From positions 6,574,366 to 6,638,365 of the forward strand of contig CAIIXF020000008.1 of assembly GCA_903813345.2 (NCBI GenBank): a stretch of DNA of 64,000 nt. Reading direction: 5' to 3'. The translations under genes were made by a program, and so were the position numbers. The DNA is from Owenia fusiformis. Taxonomy: Eukaryota; Annelida; Polychaeta; Sabellida; Oweniidae. Below the pieces are notes generated by a model. It made no database searches and was not told the origin of the DNA. It was given only the letters and a program-made list of their open reading frames with translations. Below are positions 45,701 through 54,800 of the stretch, in pieces; within the stretch, counting starts at the first letter, position 1; every line of letters starts with the position of its first letter.

Positions 45701-47372
45701 AAATAAAACTTAAGAAAGTGATAATGCAAGACAGTTACGGATACAAGTTATTTGGGACATCAACCGCAATTTGTACTGTTGAACAAGATATAGAATACTG
45801 ATAAAGTATAATTAGAACCATGAAACTTACTAGCTGTAGCTTATATTATGTAGTGTAATAGTGTTATCATACATATGGTATACTTTTGTGTATGTTTTCC
45901 TTTTTAAATGTTTTGATAAGCATTCGGGGCAACTAGACATCTTCTCCCGAGATTAGTGCCTCGATATGATCAGTCACGCATGTTTAGTTTGCAGCCCTGA
46001 AACACGCTATGAATTACCCAGAGCAGGAGAAATCCTTAAGTACCCAGGGAGCATCACAAGCAACTTCTACAGTTGGAGTACTGCAAATCAGTAACAAAGA
46101 TGTTGCCGTACAAACCCAGGTAAGACAAAAATTCACTTTGAAAGTGAAGCATTGATTTATGTTCTCGAGCATGTCCTTTGCACTGTAATAAAGCTGTCTC
46201 ATAGGGCTTTGTATAAAAACCTCCTACCTCATACCCACCTACCCAAGCACGTGGGACATGATACAGTCTTTGAAGGGTTCAATTTTAAAGATCTTAGTTT
46301 ATTAAATCTTAGTTTATGATGAAATATAGATGCATTTGTAACGACCCTTGATAGCAAGTTGCTACTACATCCCAGCTGGGTTCGATTCCCACTCGGGGCA
46401 TCGAATTTAGCACTCTTTCTTTCAATTTCTTTATTTGGCTTGTTGATCTATGCTCGCGGTCGTTAGTTGTATATTCCCCCGGGGCGCCCTCTGGTCATTA
46501 CACATTAAAATGCATCCATATGTCTTTATTTAAGGATCTGTCATCTGTCTAGTCATAAAATAAAGCCGGAATTGTAGAAATGTTAATAATTTGAGTTATT
46601 TTGAGATTTAATAATCTTTAAAATTGAACCCTTCAATGACTGTATCATGTTCCACGTAGGTGGGTAGGTGGGTATGAGGTAGTAGGTTTTTTATACAAAG
46701 CCGTTTCATAGAGAAGTTACACCACAATCTACGATGCTTGGTTTTGAAAGAGTATGGTCACGTAACGTTTGACTTGATTTTCAATGAACCCGAGCTCAAA
46801 TGTCATGTTAAAGTTCACTAAAAAATCAAATCAGTTGGTAATCGAATACTCAGTTTCATGTAAAAATGTTGAACACATTATTTCAAAAGTGTAAATTCCA
46901 TCATGCATCATTATTTCGAAAACAAAGGTTTAAAAATATCGCAAAATGACGGGCTCGCATAGTAACAAAAATATTCTCGATCCTAGTTTTGTCGAGTTTG
47001 GTGCAGATATCCATGCGTGGCTTATTGAAGATTATTTTGGAAATTCAAACCACGTATTGTATTGTAGAGACGAGGCTCTTTTGCTCCGATTTTCACTACG
47101 GTGCCCGGCCGATTGAGTATTTTGTTCAGAAATGTATTCAATTTTGAACAAATTCCTCAATTGTCCGGACGCCGGCCGATCAAACGCAGCAAATGTGACC
47201 CAGGCATTATGACGCTAGGTCTCCAATAAATAAAGATCTCTCATCTTTACATCGTTCAACCAATACTTGTGTTACTTATTCCCAAAATATAAGGCTACTT
47301 TAGGCTATACGCCTATTATATCACATCACACTTGTTGTGTTTCTTTTCCAGGAGGAACCATCTGTGGCTTAA
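21695..47372 (+). CDS. class C orphan GPCR of the GPR158/GPR179 family, complete, 13 exons
   Basis: Exons: 21695-21761, 31733-32189, 33123-33299, 33659-33797, 34715-34881, 38548-38701, 40681-40749, 41296-41405, 41744-41907, 43122-43314, 45234-45339, 45988-46119, 47352-47372 (stop TAA 47370-47372). All phases fit: 1956 nt, 651 residues. Order: signal peptide (1-22), Cache-like ectodomain, EGF-like region with IDINQC (246-251) and CVPVSGLGLTRGAYDCYC (from 281), then the family hallmark CDTCVDDSPC (341-350). TM1 360-380, TM2 395-415, TM3 427-445, TM4 470-492, TM5 515-535, TM6 547-566, TM7 577-598 ending IFIPK. C423 and C508 fit the usual TM3-ECL2 disulfide. Known relatives: GPR158 (a glycine-responsive receptor that recruits RGS7/Gbeta5) and GPR179. 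The C-tail is only about 50 residues, far shorter than in vertebrate members. The weakest splice site is the exon 2 donor, chosen by phase. A poly(A) signal candidate is at 47884. Confidence 0.88.
22405..22635 (-). pseudogene. transposase C-terminal fragment, minus strand
   Basis: On the minus strand it reads NVCDYRVFGELTELVYH, then SLRDRIIENSN, and ends GGHIERLFM and a stop. This is the tail of an IS630/Tc1/mariner-superfamily transposase (NxCDxxxWGxL and C-terminal GGHIE motifs). It faces the plus-strand fragment that follows. Confidence 0.7.
22661..22995 (+). pseudogene. transposase catalytic-domain fragment, plus strand
   Basis: It reads LQQDGVPSNRSHKSVKCLKE (second catalytic D in QQDGxPS), then LPNVCDCHIWEGLTELVYH (third D in NVCD) and SLRSIQSLRT, with a shift or stop thereafter before INDAIDQF-like residues. 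It is the same family as the minus-strand fragment at 22405-22635. Frame breaks and substitutions show it is dead. Confidence 0.75.
23290..26700 (+). mobile_element. non-LTR retrotransposon (LINE), APE endonuclease plus reverse transcriptase, frameshifted
   Basis: Endonuclease parts: HSNIRSLSANQWKL, ALSETWL and RGGGVGIYVHN (about 23690-23920), then VTGDFNIDLF (about 24080) and ISDHFPV (about 24280). Reverse transcriptase parts: SNQFGFREKKST, LFLDFSKAFDTIDHEI (catalytic D), GIPQGSILGPLFF, then DDTNILI of the FADD box (about 25670) and FLGIIIDQHLTW. The tail has SQKRFVRLA, YNTRNR and PQLWNKLPERLK. At least five breaks (about 24000, 24150, 24872, 25180-25240 and 25670) make it inactive. Jockey/CR1-type relatives have this domain order. 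It lies within the 22166-28193 element in receptor intron 1. The 5' border is a guess; a T/G-rich run at 26660-26698 is near the 3' end. Confidence 0.9.
26773..27774. mobile_element. non-autonomous mariner-like element, ~130-bp inverted ends
   Basis: ACAGGGTGGTCCAAAAAAAA then GTGAACCCCTGCAAC at the left; the exact inverse stands at 27735-27774. Pairing continues through ACATGTTGTAGAG-AAGGTC and TAAAATTT. Length about 1.0 kb with no transposase. It lies at or in the 3' flank of the LINE. Confidence 0.85.
29317..29522. mobile_element. palindromic MITE, GGCCGTTTCTCGAAA ends
   Basis: GGAGGCCGTTTCTCGAAACT on the left pairs with TTTCGAGAAACGGCCCCC on the right. Further internal inverse words are TTATTAACGAATCGT and ACGATTCGTTAATAA. 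The 206-bp unit could fold almost throughout. Non-coding. Confidence 0.8.
29750..31732 (+). other. end of receptor intron 1
   Basis: AT-rich intronic DNA. A diverged direct duplication is visible: GGGGTTTATTTCTTTGTGAC at 31350 and GGGGTTTATTTCCTTGTGAC at 31560, with CTTTAATGTTAACCT and CTTTTATGTTAACCT further on. The second copy leads into the exon 2 acceptor. Nothing else is recognised. Confidence 0.5.
32281..33190 (+). repeat. 144-bp tandem duplication of an intron-exon junction upstream of receptor exon 3
   Basis: Six copies of the acceptor TTCATTTAG|GTTA have AG ending at 32342, 32505, 32649, 32793, 32937 and 33122 (spacing 163, 144, 144, 144, 185). Each copy carries about 70-75 nt of exon 3 (NSTHHAIEIDFVQPTVDIAD) and about 70 nt of preceding intron. 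Copies nearer the real exon are more similar to it. An exon shard without an acceptor lies at 32989-33060. Only the last acceptor joins to the rest of exon 3; the two nearest upstream ones run into TAG at 32981. Confidence 0.92.
33123..33299 (+). CDS. receptor exon 3 (ectodomain, PYYDCGGGNIW)
   Basis: Starts after TTTCATTTAG and ends before GTGAGT at 33300. It encodes the end of the Cache-like domain, including HWTYPYYDCGGGNIWMVTYS. The entry phase (one base completing AGG) requires exon 2 to end at 32189 with AG before GTCAAC, a weak donor. Its first 75 nt are multiplied upstream. Confidence 0.8.
33798..34714 (+). other. receptor intron, no feature recognised
   Basis: AT-rich intron between the two EGF-region exons. 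No repeat, open frame or inverted structure stood out. Confidence 0.5.
35405..35614. repeat. tandem duplication carrying an empty transposon target site
   Basis: TTGTTTCAATTTTAGAATAT, GGGCTCATATAATTCC and TTGTCATA occur at about 35424-35466 and again at about 35569-35614. In the first copy the sequence goes straight on as TTGTCATATATCTTTTCTAA. In the second copy it stops at TA, is interrupted by the Tc1 element, and continues at 37263 as TATATCTTTTCTAA through about 37345. Confidence 0.88.
35615..37262 (-). mobile_element. Tc1-like transposon, 1648 bp, decayed, TA target duplication
   Basis: Ends CACTGTTGCTCATAAATATG and its inverse, TA on both sides (35613-35614, 37263-37264). The adjacent duplicated intron copy preserves the uninterrupted site, so the borders are certain to the base. 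The transposase runs on the minus strand. It was inserted in the receptor intron between exons 34715-34881 and 38548-38701. Confidence 0.93.
36040..36960 (-). pseudogene. Tc1-type transposase, broken in several frames
   Basis: N-terminal helix-turn-helix remnants around 36720-36960 (HRDGALWHETNCHCQDPRGVS and KILQWYQRHWN, where active relatives have paired-like HTH residues). A middle part at 36423-36626 has LTDHDQERCLQWAGKHQNI and GERDNKD. The C-terminal part at 36065-36295 has VFWGNIQLQNDHADAYASG, NVDQLPWAQKSA and MWDDLGN. The last two are degenerate forms of the QDNAxPH and LPWPxxSPDLNPIEHxWDxLG motifs that carry catalytic D and E. Several frameshifts and lost motif residues. Confidence 0.8.
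37346..38547 (+). other. receptor intron stretch, no gene
   Basis: AT-rich. 38040-38170 has repeated CGGA/GATTCCGTTT-like words (CTCCGTTCCAAATGACACC, ATTCCGTTTCAAATTACGCC), a small degenerate repeat. Otherwise I see nothing. Confidence 0.45.
38866..39426. mobile_element. foldback MITE, ~190-bp inverted arms
   Basis: AACGTTTAAAACGGCCCACT with GGCCATTCTTTCCGTCC at the left pairs with GGACGGAAAGAATGGCC and CTAAACGTT at the right. Arms also share AATGGGAAACAT / ATGTTTTCCATT, CATTTGCAAGGAATG and AAACACT-TCAATTGATGCAAACT. Non-coding, in the intron after the TM1 exon. Confidence 0.85.
39813..40294. mobile_element. long palindrome of two nested inverted repeats
   Basis: Outer arms: ATAGTTAATTACGAAAATTA, AATGTCGCTCATATTAATAT, GAGGAACTTGTTATCCATTT and their inverses. 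Inner arms: CGTGTGTCCAAAAAAGTGAA and the inverse of CGGGTGTTCCAAAAAGTGAA, mariner-like. The inner pair looks like a short mariner-type MITE inside a larger palindrome, joined by AATATATGCATGCAATATAT on both sides. Confidence 0.85.
40930..41275. repeat. ~33-38-bp tandem repeat around ACGATTATG and TGATGTTACATCA
   Basis: CACGATTATG / CATGATTATG recurs about ten times between 40950 and 41250, alternating with AAATGTGATGTTACATCACA-type palindromes. It ends 20 bp before the acceptor of the TM3 exon (41296). Confidence 0.85.
41498..41607. repeat. 54-bp tandem duplication
   Basis: CAAATTAATGTGTGGCACAT and CAAATTAATTTATGGCACAT start two adjacent copies that continue GTTCATAACCATTTTTTAT. It is intronic. 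Confidence 0.9.
42259..42401. mobile_element. short MITE, GAGGTTTCGCACAACG ends
   Basis: ATAGATAGGTTTCGCACAAC at the left pairs with GTTGTGCGAAACCTCTCTAT at the right. AACGTATCCG / CGGATTTTAGATACGT extend the pairing inside. Length 143 bp. Confidence 0.75.
42955..43029 (+). repeat. tRNA-like sequence, likely SINE head or tRNA pseudogene
   Basis: 75 nt with GGTCC and GGACC closing an acceptor-like stem, GCTCAGTGGTAGAGC as a perfect D arm and A box, and GGTTCCAAACC as B box. The anticodon-like loop is TCGGAAG (would read GGA), but position 33 is C instead of T and one anticodon-stem and one T-stem pair are broken. The antisense translation of this stretch, GLEPTTTRLPSECSTTE, is a well-known artefact of tRNA-derived repeats. 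Tandem B-box-like words upstream (GAGTTCGAGAC 42648, GAGTTCAATTTCC 42716) suggest a composite SINE at about 42635-43030. Confidence 0.5.
43315..44539 (+). other. receptor intron stretch with low-complexity AT DNA
   Basis: A 40-bp direct duplication (ATCAAGTATGTATACAATAA at 43310 and 43358) starts with the donor region of exon 43122-43314, so the second copy contains a decoy donor GTATGT. 43540-43640 is a simple run of AATCATACTC/CTAATCATAAT words. No other feature. Confidence 0.6.
44540..45180. mobile_element. mariner-type MITE, ~270-bp inverted arms
   Basis: TACAGGGTGGACCAAAAACC at the left pairs with GGCCCACTCTGTA at the right. Inner pairs include TTTAAAGATAAATC / GATTCATCTTTAAA, TTAGAGGCTAAAGTTGACA / TGTCAAATTTAGCCTATAA and ACACCAGTGGTGTC / GACACCACTGTTG. 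The 641-bp unit folds into one hairpin. Just before TM7 exon 45234. Confidence 0.85.
46194..46716. mobile_element. foldback element, ~115-bp inverted arms
   Basis: GGCTTTGTATAAAAACCTCC, TACCTCATACCCACCTACCC, ACATGATACAGTC and GGGTTCAATTTTAAAGAT at the left have their inverses at 46610-46716. The core includes a tRNA B-box-like GGGTTCGATTCCC at 46379. It lies in the last receptor intron. Confidence 0.85.
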
Positions 47373-48567
47373 GGACAATTTATTATGAATCGTGAAGTCT
47401 GAAATTGATGTCTTAAATTTGACCCGAATCAACAACAAAAAACAATGCTATGGACTGTGTGTTGGTTCATAAAGTAATGTTACTATGAGTTGACAAGGAG
47501 GAAGATCGTTTCAAGAAGTTGTTGAATTCATGATTCTACATTTTCCAAATATGTTGGGGAACACTTCCTACGAACCTTTTAACCGAGACTTGTACGCGCA
47601 ATGTTGTCTGTGTTCCACTCTAGACCTTCATAAATAATATTCATTAGATTTAGAAGTATTTTCTTATTTAATGATCGTTATTATGTCACTAACTAACATG
47701 TATCATTTTTTTCTCAAAATGACGAATACGCAAAATTATGAGTCAGAATAAGATGATTCCCAGGTGACGAAATCTTCAGTTATCAACTTGAATTAATTAT
47801 TATAAACTATTACCATATTTGTACCTATTTGTACTTATCAGCAAAACATATTATCACATGAACTACTCGATAGAAAGTAAAAAAATAAAAATAGAGGGAA
47901 TCCAATTTACTGATTTTAGGAACAATTTTTATTTCAATAGAAGAAGTAGCGAATACATGCAATACAATTACAAATCAATGGTACAATTTGTATTTGGCTA
48001 TATGCATTTATGTCGTAAAATTATAGTATACAATGTTATTTATGATTTGTGAAAAATTAATACAAGCAAATTGAGCCACCAACCGCATTGTTACATGTTG
48101 TTCTTTCTTATAAGGTGACGCTATAATTTCACATCTTAGCAACGTGATATAAAATAGTATAAACTTATTTTACATTTAAAAAAGACAAAATATATATATT
48201 TAAATTTTTTCCTCAAGCCACTGTTTATGGTGATTTTCACATTTAATGTTCTCATTAGAATATGTTCATATATATTTTTATTAATGGTTATATTCTAGAT
48301 TATTTCATCTACATACACAATTATATCTAGATTTATATGGTAGCTACATTATTTTATCTACATACACAATCATATTTAAATTTATATGGTAGCTTTCTTG
48401 ATATAATACGCCTTATTTGGAGGAATTTGGCTGAATGTGTAGATGTGGATTTTAAATGCCTTCAATGGCTCTCGATCCAAGTAAAACTTTTGTGTGGGAA
48501 GGCTTGTCTTAATGTTTTGAACACATAGCAAACGTTATCATCCCACACTTGAACAGCATTAATTACT
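47373..48567. other. gap between the convergent receptor and repeat-protein genes
   Basis: The 3' flanks of both genes face each other over 1.2 kb. AATAAA at 47884-47889 could serve the receptor. The minus-strand AATAAA at 48277-48282 could serve the repeat-protein gene, 286 bp beyond its stop. A short duplication (ATTATTTCATCTACATACAC and ATTATTTTATCTACATACAC, 48298 and 48348) is present. No further gene is seen. Confidence 0.55.
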
Positions 48568-48845
48568 TTATGGACTTGAATTGTCATAGCTAAATGATAG
48601 AATCTTTGACGTATACAACCCTGCTGCATTGATTGCAGTCACGGTTAAATGATGACTTAGCGAGTTATCCACAGCGTACAGTGTAAAAGATGTCTGCTTA
48701 GTTTCAACCCACTTCATGATGTCACTTCCGCCCGGGTTTGTACCAATGGTAAGTTCATAATAGAGGTCGCTGTCAGATGTAAATACACCTTCCCATGACA
48801 ACCGCACTGTAGTTTGTTCTAACCAGGCATGAGTCATACGGACGT
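48568..48845 (-). CDS. terminal exon of the repeat-protein gene, ends in a bare FN3-like domain
   Basis: Encodes VRMTHAWLEQTTVRLSWEGV through NAAGLYTSKILSF and stops after NSSP (TAA at 48568-48570). There is no membrane helix, GPI-signal-like tail or basic cytosolic segment, so the mature C-terminus appears to be secreted. Acceptor TTTTATTTCAG immediately precedes 48845. Confidence 0.8.
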
Positions 48846-51800
48846 CTGAAATAAAACAGTACGTAAGTAATTTAATTTGACATCGTCTTATGTAACCCCC
48901 CTATCACACCAAACTAGTTCTTACCCGTTCTTGCCAGTCCTACGAAAACGTCGAAAAACGGGCTCAATCTAGCTGTGGTCGGGAAATATGTCTAAAATAA
49001 TTAGCTCCTTCATTCATAAACAGTCTTCAATACGTCCATCTCATTCGCAGTTCGTTCAGTTTGCACCACGTCAGTGTGCAACGTCGTAAAAGCGTCCATT
49101 AGTCTAGGAGGCCATCATGACCTCAGACAGTTCAACTCGTTGTAAAAACGCCCTTAGTAGGATTGAAGTACGACGGTTCCGTTCGTAGTACGTCCAGCTC
49201 GTCGTTAGTAGGTTGTCACTCGTTCTAATTGTAGAACGTGACGACCAAGAGAACATTTTGAGTATGTTCTAGAGGACCTACCCGTTCGAGTACGTTCGAT
49301 GAAGTTTGTAAATACACCCCAAACGGTTCTAAGTACGTCCAGTCCGTTCGTACACAGTTGAAGCCCGTTTTCGAGAACGTAGTGAGAACTAGTTTGGTGT
49401 AATAGTATGGTAACGTAGCCCTTGCAGATAATAGGAAAAATATAACTCCATCCCAAAAGAATCTTTATCGCTAGTCATAAGAAATAAACTAGGAAGAAAC
49501 AAACTAGGATGCGATAAGGTAGCTAGTTCAATTAAATAACGTTTTTTGTTTAATATCCGTATATACAATTGGGTTTTGGAAATTGGATTCTTTCAAGTTT
49601 ACAAACATTACCTGTTATGTTAGGTGGCAATGTTTCTGTTGTTCGAAATACGTGGACATCATCACTGACACTCCCAACCATATCTACTGCTTGAATCGTC
49701 GCCTAAAGTAAAGAACAATCGTCTCTATCAGATAGAGAGACGGGATGATACCATTATATTCACTTTAAGCAATCAATATATTTAGAGACAAATAAGAAGT
49801 AATCGCGATATGTAAATAGCAATGCTCTACAAAAAGTATTTATTAAAATGGTTCAATATGATCAATATGACCTTTATCATTTGAAATTCATTTATTTTAT
49901 TAGTTTAGTTTAATAATAGTTTATTTCTGTGTCACAGGTTTACTAAAATATTACAAGTAAAATACATGTATTAAAAAACCCAACAGCCGACATCGGCTTA
50001 CGAGACACCATATAAATATACAAAGATAGTCAATAGAAAAATATAACATCGGTATGTCAAATAATATCACAGAGGATGTAGATTAAGTTTGCAGAGTGTG
50101 AACAATTCACAGACAAAATGACTAGAGTTAAATAACATACAATATAAACATGTGATTTCAAAATGCAATAAATGAGAATACAGTAATTATGACTGGTTGA
50201 TAATATTGCACATATTTAATATCACAAACGTTCCAGGTTAAATAAACGTTTTGAGAACATTTTGTAAAGAGTAGCAGCAAGGCAGCTTTGAATATTCTTT
50301 GCATGTAGTAATGGAACAACTTTATACCTTATATTGTTGATTTTGTTTGAAGTTCATTGGTCTTACAGTGACTTGCTGTCGTCCACCCTCTCCAAGATCA
50401 TATGTCGAATCCATACCATTGCCATTAGCTGGTCCAACATGTAACTTGTCAAAAAGAGTGCAGAAATAGAAATAGTTGTAAATCAATTTGACCATTACAT
50501 ATGAGAATAATATTATTATCGCTCTTCTTAATATGGTAAATTCATGGTCATATGCCTATTGTACTTATGACCCATTGTAAAAGTATTAAAATCATATCAG
50601 TATACAATTAACATAGCATCATTGCATTTGAGATAGACTAAAACAATTTACCAAATAGTGATGGATATAATTGTTTGGCTTTCGGAATCCATCCCATTTC
50701 AAGCGAAGAGAATCTATATCATTCTGTATTCCGTCTTCACACTGATAATGCGACAGTTTGTTTGGCAACGTTTGTATCAGTGCATCTGTTACATCAGGGG
50801 GATTTGGTATCAATGTAACTCCAGTTGACGAAAGCTGGTCCCATAGACCACGTGTGTTGAAACAACGCACGGTTGCATAAATCGTAGTACCGTGTGCGAT
50901 GAACGGGTGCTTGGTAGAAGTAAATACCATTGGATTTCCAGTGAATGCAACATTTGTGAAATCAAGGAAATCGTTTGAACCAAGCATGTGACCTAAAGTA
51001 ATGTGTAGCTTTATTTTATAAGGAAGGAGCTAATGGTCATTTTTTTTATAAATGCCTTCAAAACCCCTCGAGCCAATTAAACAATGTTTGTGTTGGTAGA
51101 CTGGTCCTCATAGCGCTGTTGCAAACAAAATCGTTGACATATGGATTAAGCATAATGAGAACCATTAAACTGTGCTACCTGTAGCTGATATTATGTTTAT
51201 CTATTCATGTTACGAAGCCAACAATACTGTTAATGATGTTCAAGAGCTCCCGAAATTATAATGGAATATATTTTCAATTATTTACCAAATGCGACGTTAC
51301 AATGGCTAACTGGTGTTTCATTATCTTCGACTTTCCACTTGGCAGTCAAGTCCTGTCCAATCTGATATGCAATATCTAAAACAGTGAATCAAATAACGTT
51401 CACGGTTCACATAAGTACACTTATATTTTTTCCTGCAAGTCTTTGAAACATTTTTTTTATCAAACCGGGAACTCATTCGTAGTTTAAACCCTACTAACAA
51501 TCATATACAGACACGCGGGGCATTGTGAATTACGAAACACGTCACCTCTATCCTGGTTGTGCCATACATGTTTGATGACAGGAGGTGTGTGGTCAATCAA
51601 AATCGGATCAGCATATATGACACTTATCAAGCCTGCATTGTTGCGCACCAGAAGTGTCACGTGAACTGTCATGCCGTCAACTAGACGAAGGTTCGTGTTG
51701 ATTCCATAGGGTTTACGTCCAACGCTGATGAATGATTGAAGCTGGGTTCCACCTTTTACCAAGCCTGCAATAAAAAAAGTTATTCAGTAATTATGGGATT

Positions 51801-54800
51801 CTTCAAAATCAAACTACAAGGTTAGTCCAACCAAAATCTTCGCAATTAGAATATGCATTATCCCCGCAGATCATTTTGTGTCACGTCTTAGGTGGTCATA
51901 TGAGTAATCTAAAACATTTTCATGGAATATGATAATGAAATATTAAATGATATGAGCATTTTGATTTTATTTGCTAGGAATAGAATGAATAAATGTCCAC
52001 TAACCTATTGCCCATGAGACATCATCTATATGACTTTCATAATCTAATACCTGCCAATGTGCATGTATTGAGGACCACTCCCCAGCTTGCTGATACGTAA
52101 TTTCTATACCTCCATTCGTCGAAATGTGACTCAAATGTTCTATTTTGACGGCATCTACCAAAAGACCAGCATTTCTCTCAACTGTTTCAAGACCCAATGT
52201 CGACGTTGTGTTCGTTGCAACAAATGTGTATAGATGTTTATGCCAAGCTATGTGGGACAATGTTTTCGATACCATATTTGAGTGGCCATTGTAATTCCTT
52301 GTTATTTCATGGCGTGGGTAGATATGAAATGTTTCCACTGTGCCAGGTATTACCACTTTACCAGTTTGAAGCATATGTTCTACAGGGGGATTGGGAGGGT
52401 GGCTAACAGTGAATTGTACTGCATACACACTTCCTATATCAGTTGCTATACTTTGGTGAATACCACCCAAGAAAAGGCAGGCTTGGTTGCCATCGCTGGC
52501 TTCACCGTCTTTACTGTTGACTATAACAACCTTTGTACCCGGAGTTGTCGCCCAGTGATGGGGTGGTGTGTTGGTTGAGTTGAACCAAAGGGGATGCTCA
52601 TTGATGTCAAACGTTGACTCATCTTGTTCGAATGATGGGTTTTGGAGCAGATTAGAGTTTGAAGTTGTCGCATGCATTATGTCTGGAGGAGATATGTCAA
52701 CGGTTACTCCATCAGACGATACGAGTACGGAACGATGCCCTCCTGCATCAAATGCCTGTACCTTTGTGTAGTATTTACCTGCGTGAGAAAATACAAAATC
52801 ACTAAAAGCAAGTAATGATGTAAATATACATGCTACATAAATTTCCAATTTTACAGTACTACACAAATATTTCAAGTTATGATTACATGAATCGCAATAT
52901 AATTACCGGGTTGCAATGGGGTGTTGGTTGTCATCGTTAAAGTTGTCTGTAATCCTACATTATGGAATGGAATTACGTCACATGCTTGATCATCCGATTT
53001 ACTTCCTACTCCACATCTGTAGTAGTCTATTCCACTGTGACGGTCATAGAAACCATGCCATTGAGCGTGAACAACCATCGTCTCATTGGTGTAGTCAACA
53101 TCATGTAGAACTGGAATATTTTAGTTTTCATAAATAGTTATTTATTGATTGAGTATAGTGGCTAACAAAAACTTCAAATGACATATTACTAGCATAAATC
53201 TACTCACATCTACCATCCAAAACTATTCCAGGGATTGGTGGTTCTATATCAACTGTGAATCCATCTGAAGTCTTTGACGACTCTAATCCTGTGTTTGACA
53301 CTGCAATTATTGTTGTGTAGTACTTCTGACCTGGTGTCAGAGCCAACCCAGTTAAGCGTACACTTGTTTTAGTCTGCCTCGTAAACGTATAGGCATCGTC
53401 AACTATAATATGAATTGTTATACATGTACACAAATGTAGAGACAAAATGCACAACAACTGTGTACCTTGTAACATTGTCTTCAACTAAATGATTATCTTG
53501 CATAAGTAAATTATGAATTCCCAAGAAGTAAAATGTCCCATATAATAACTTTACCTTGTAATGCAGTTCCTATTCCTAGCAGATAATGAGATATTCCAGA
53601 TTCCTCGTCAGAAAATACACCTGGCCAACGAACACTGAGTTTATCAACACTTCCAGTGAAGTCTTTGTCAAATTTAACCACAACATCATCACTTTCCTCT
53701 ACCTGAAATAAATCATTATTATTTATCAATGTGACAATACATCGTATTGGTTATGACCCATTATTTCCATTATGTACAGAACGATACTAGTAAAATTGAC
53801 GTTTTGAGAGACGTTCACTGTACAGCCATATTGTACAGTCTCAACTTCTGATTATCCTTAGTTCAGTATTCTCGAAATATTTGTACATATTTTTGCAAGG
53901 ATAAAAAACTATTTTAAGTATTTGATATCCCAACATTCAACATGTCTCATGAATATTACGTACGTGTCTTATACGTGACACCATAGGTGGTGTAATGTCA
54001 ATTGTTATGCCATCAGATTGGAAAACTGTGAATGTGACATCATCATACCATGCTCTTACATAGAATATGTATTTCTGTCCTTGGTACAGTCTCTCTGAAA
54101 AAATTACAGATACAGCTTGCTATTGTTTGGTACACATACACACAATAGACTAGATGCAAATAGAAGTGATCTTGATTTTCGTTATTAAATACTAAAATTT
54201 TAGTCAAAGCTATATCATATTTAAACTATATATGAGGCGTCAATTGCAATGTTAGTATAAAAAAAATCGTATAGTGACCAGACTAGTTTAAATAAAATAC
54301 AGTAATATGGAGGCACATACTAAAAGTCGGAGTAATAACTGCATGGTTATAAAATCCAGCCTCAAACCAAATCCGGTCATGAGCTACATCAACTAAACCA
54401 CTTCCAAAGTCACCTTTATCTAACCCTGCTGTGTATTCATATCTAAAATACAGCAAAAATATAATCCTATTTTTTTCACAACTTTCATAATATATGAACA
54501 CGAACACTTTAATTGTATGAATTGAATTATGTTACTACTGGTATCCTTTAAATCACAATTTTGATTAAGAAGAGTTACACATAAGATAACATTTATATTG
54601 TACTACCGAATTGGCATTTTCCCATTCCTTTCAGATATTGTCCATCCTGCTGCCAAGAAACAATCTGAATGTGTAAAGTCGATGTCTTCAAGTATATGGT
54701 CTGACTTCTCAAAGTTTCCAATAGCCTGTGTATCATTCACCACTATCACGTAGTTATCACCTATCATATCATATCATATCATATAACACCATCATTATGA

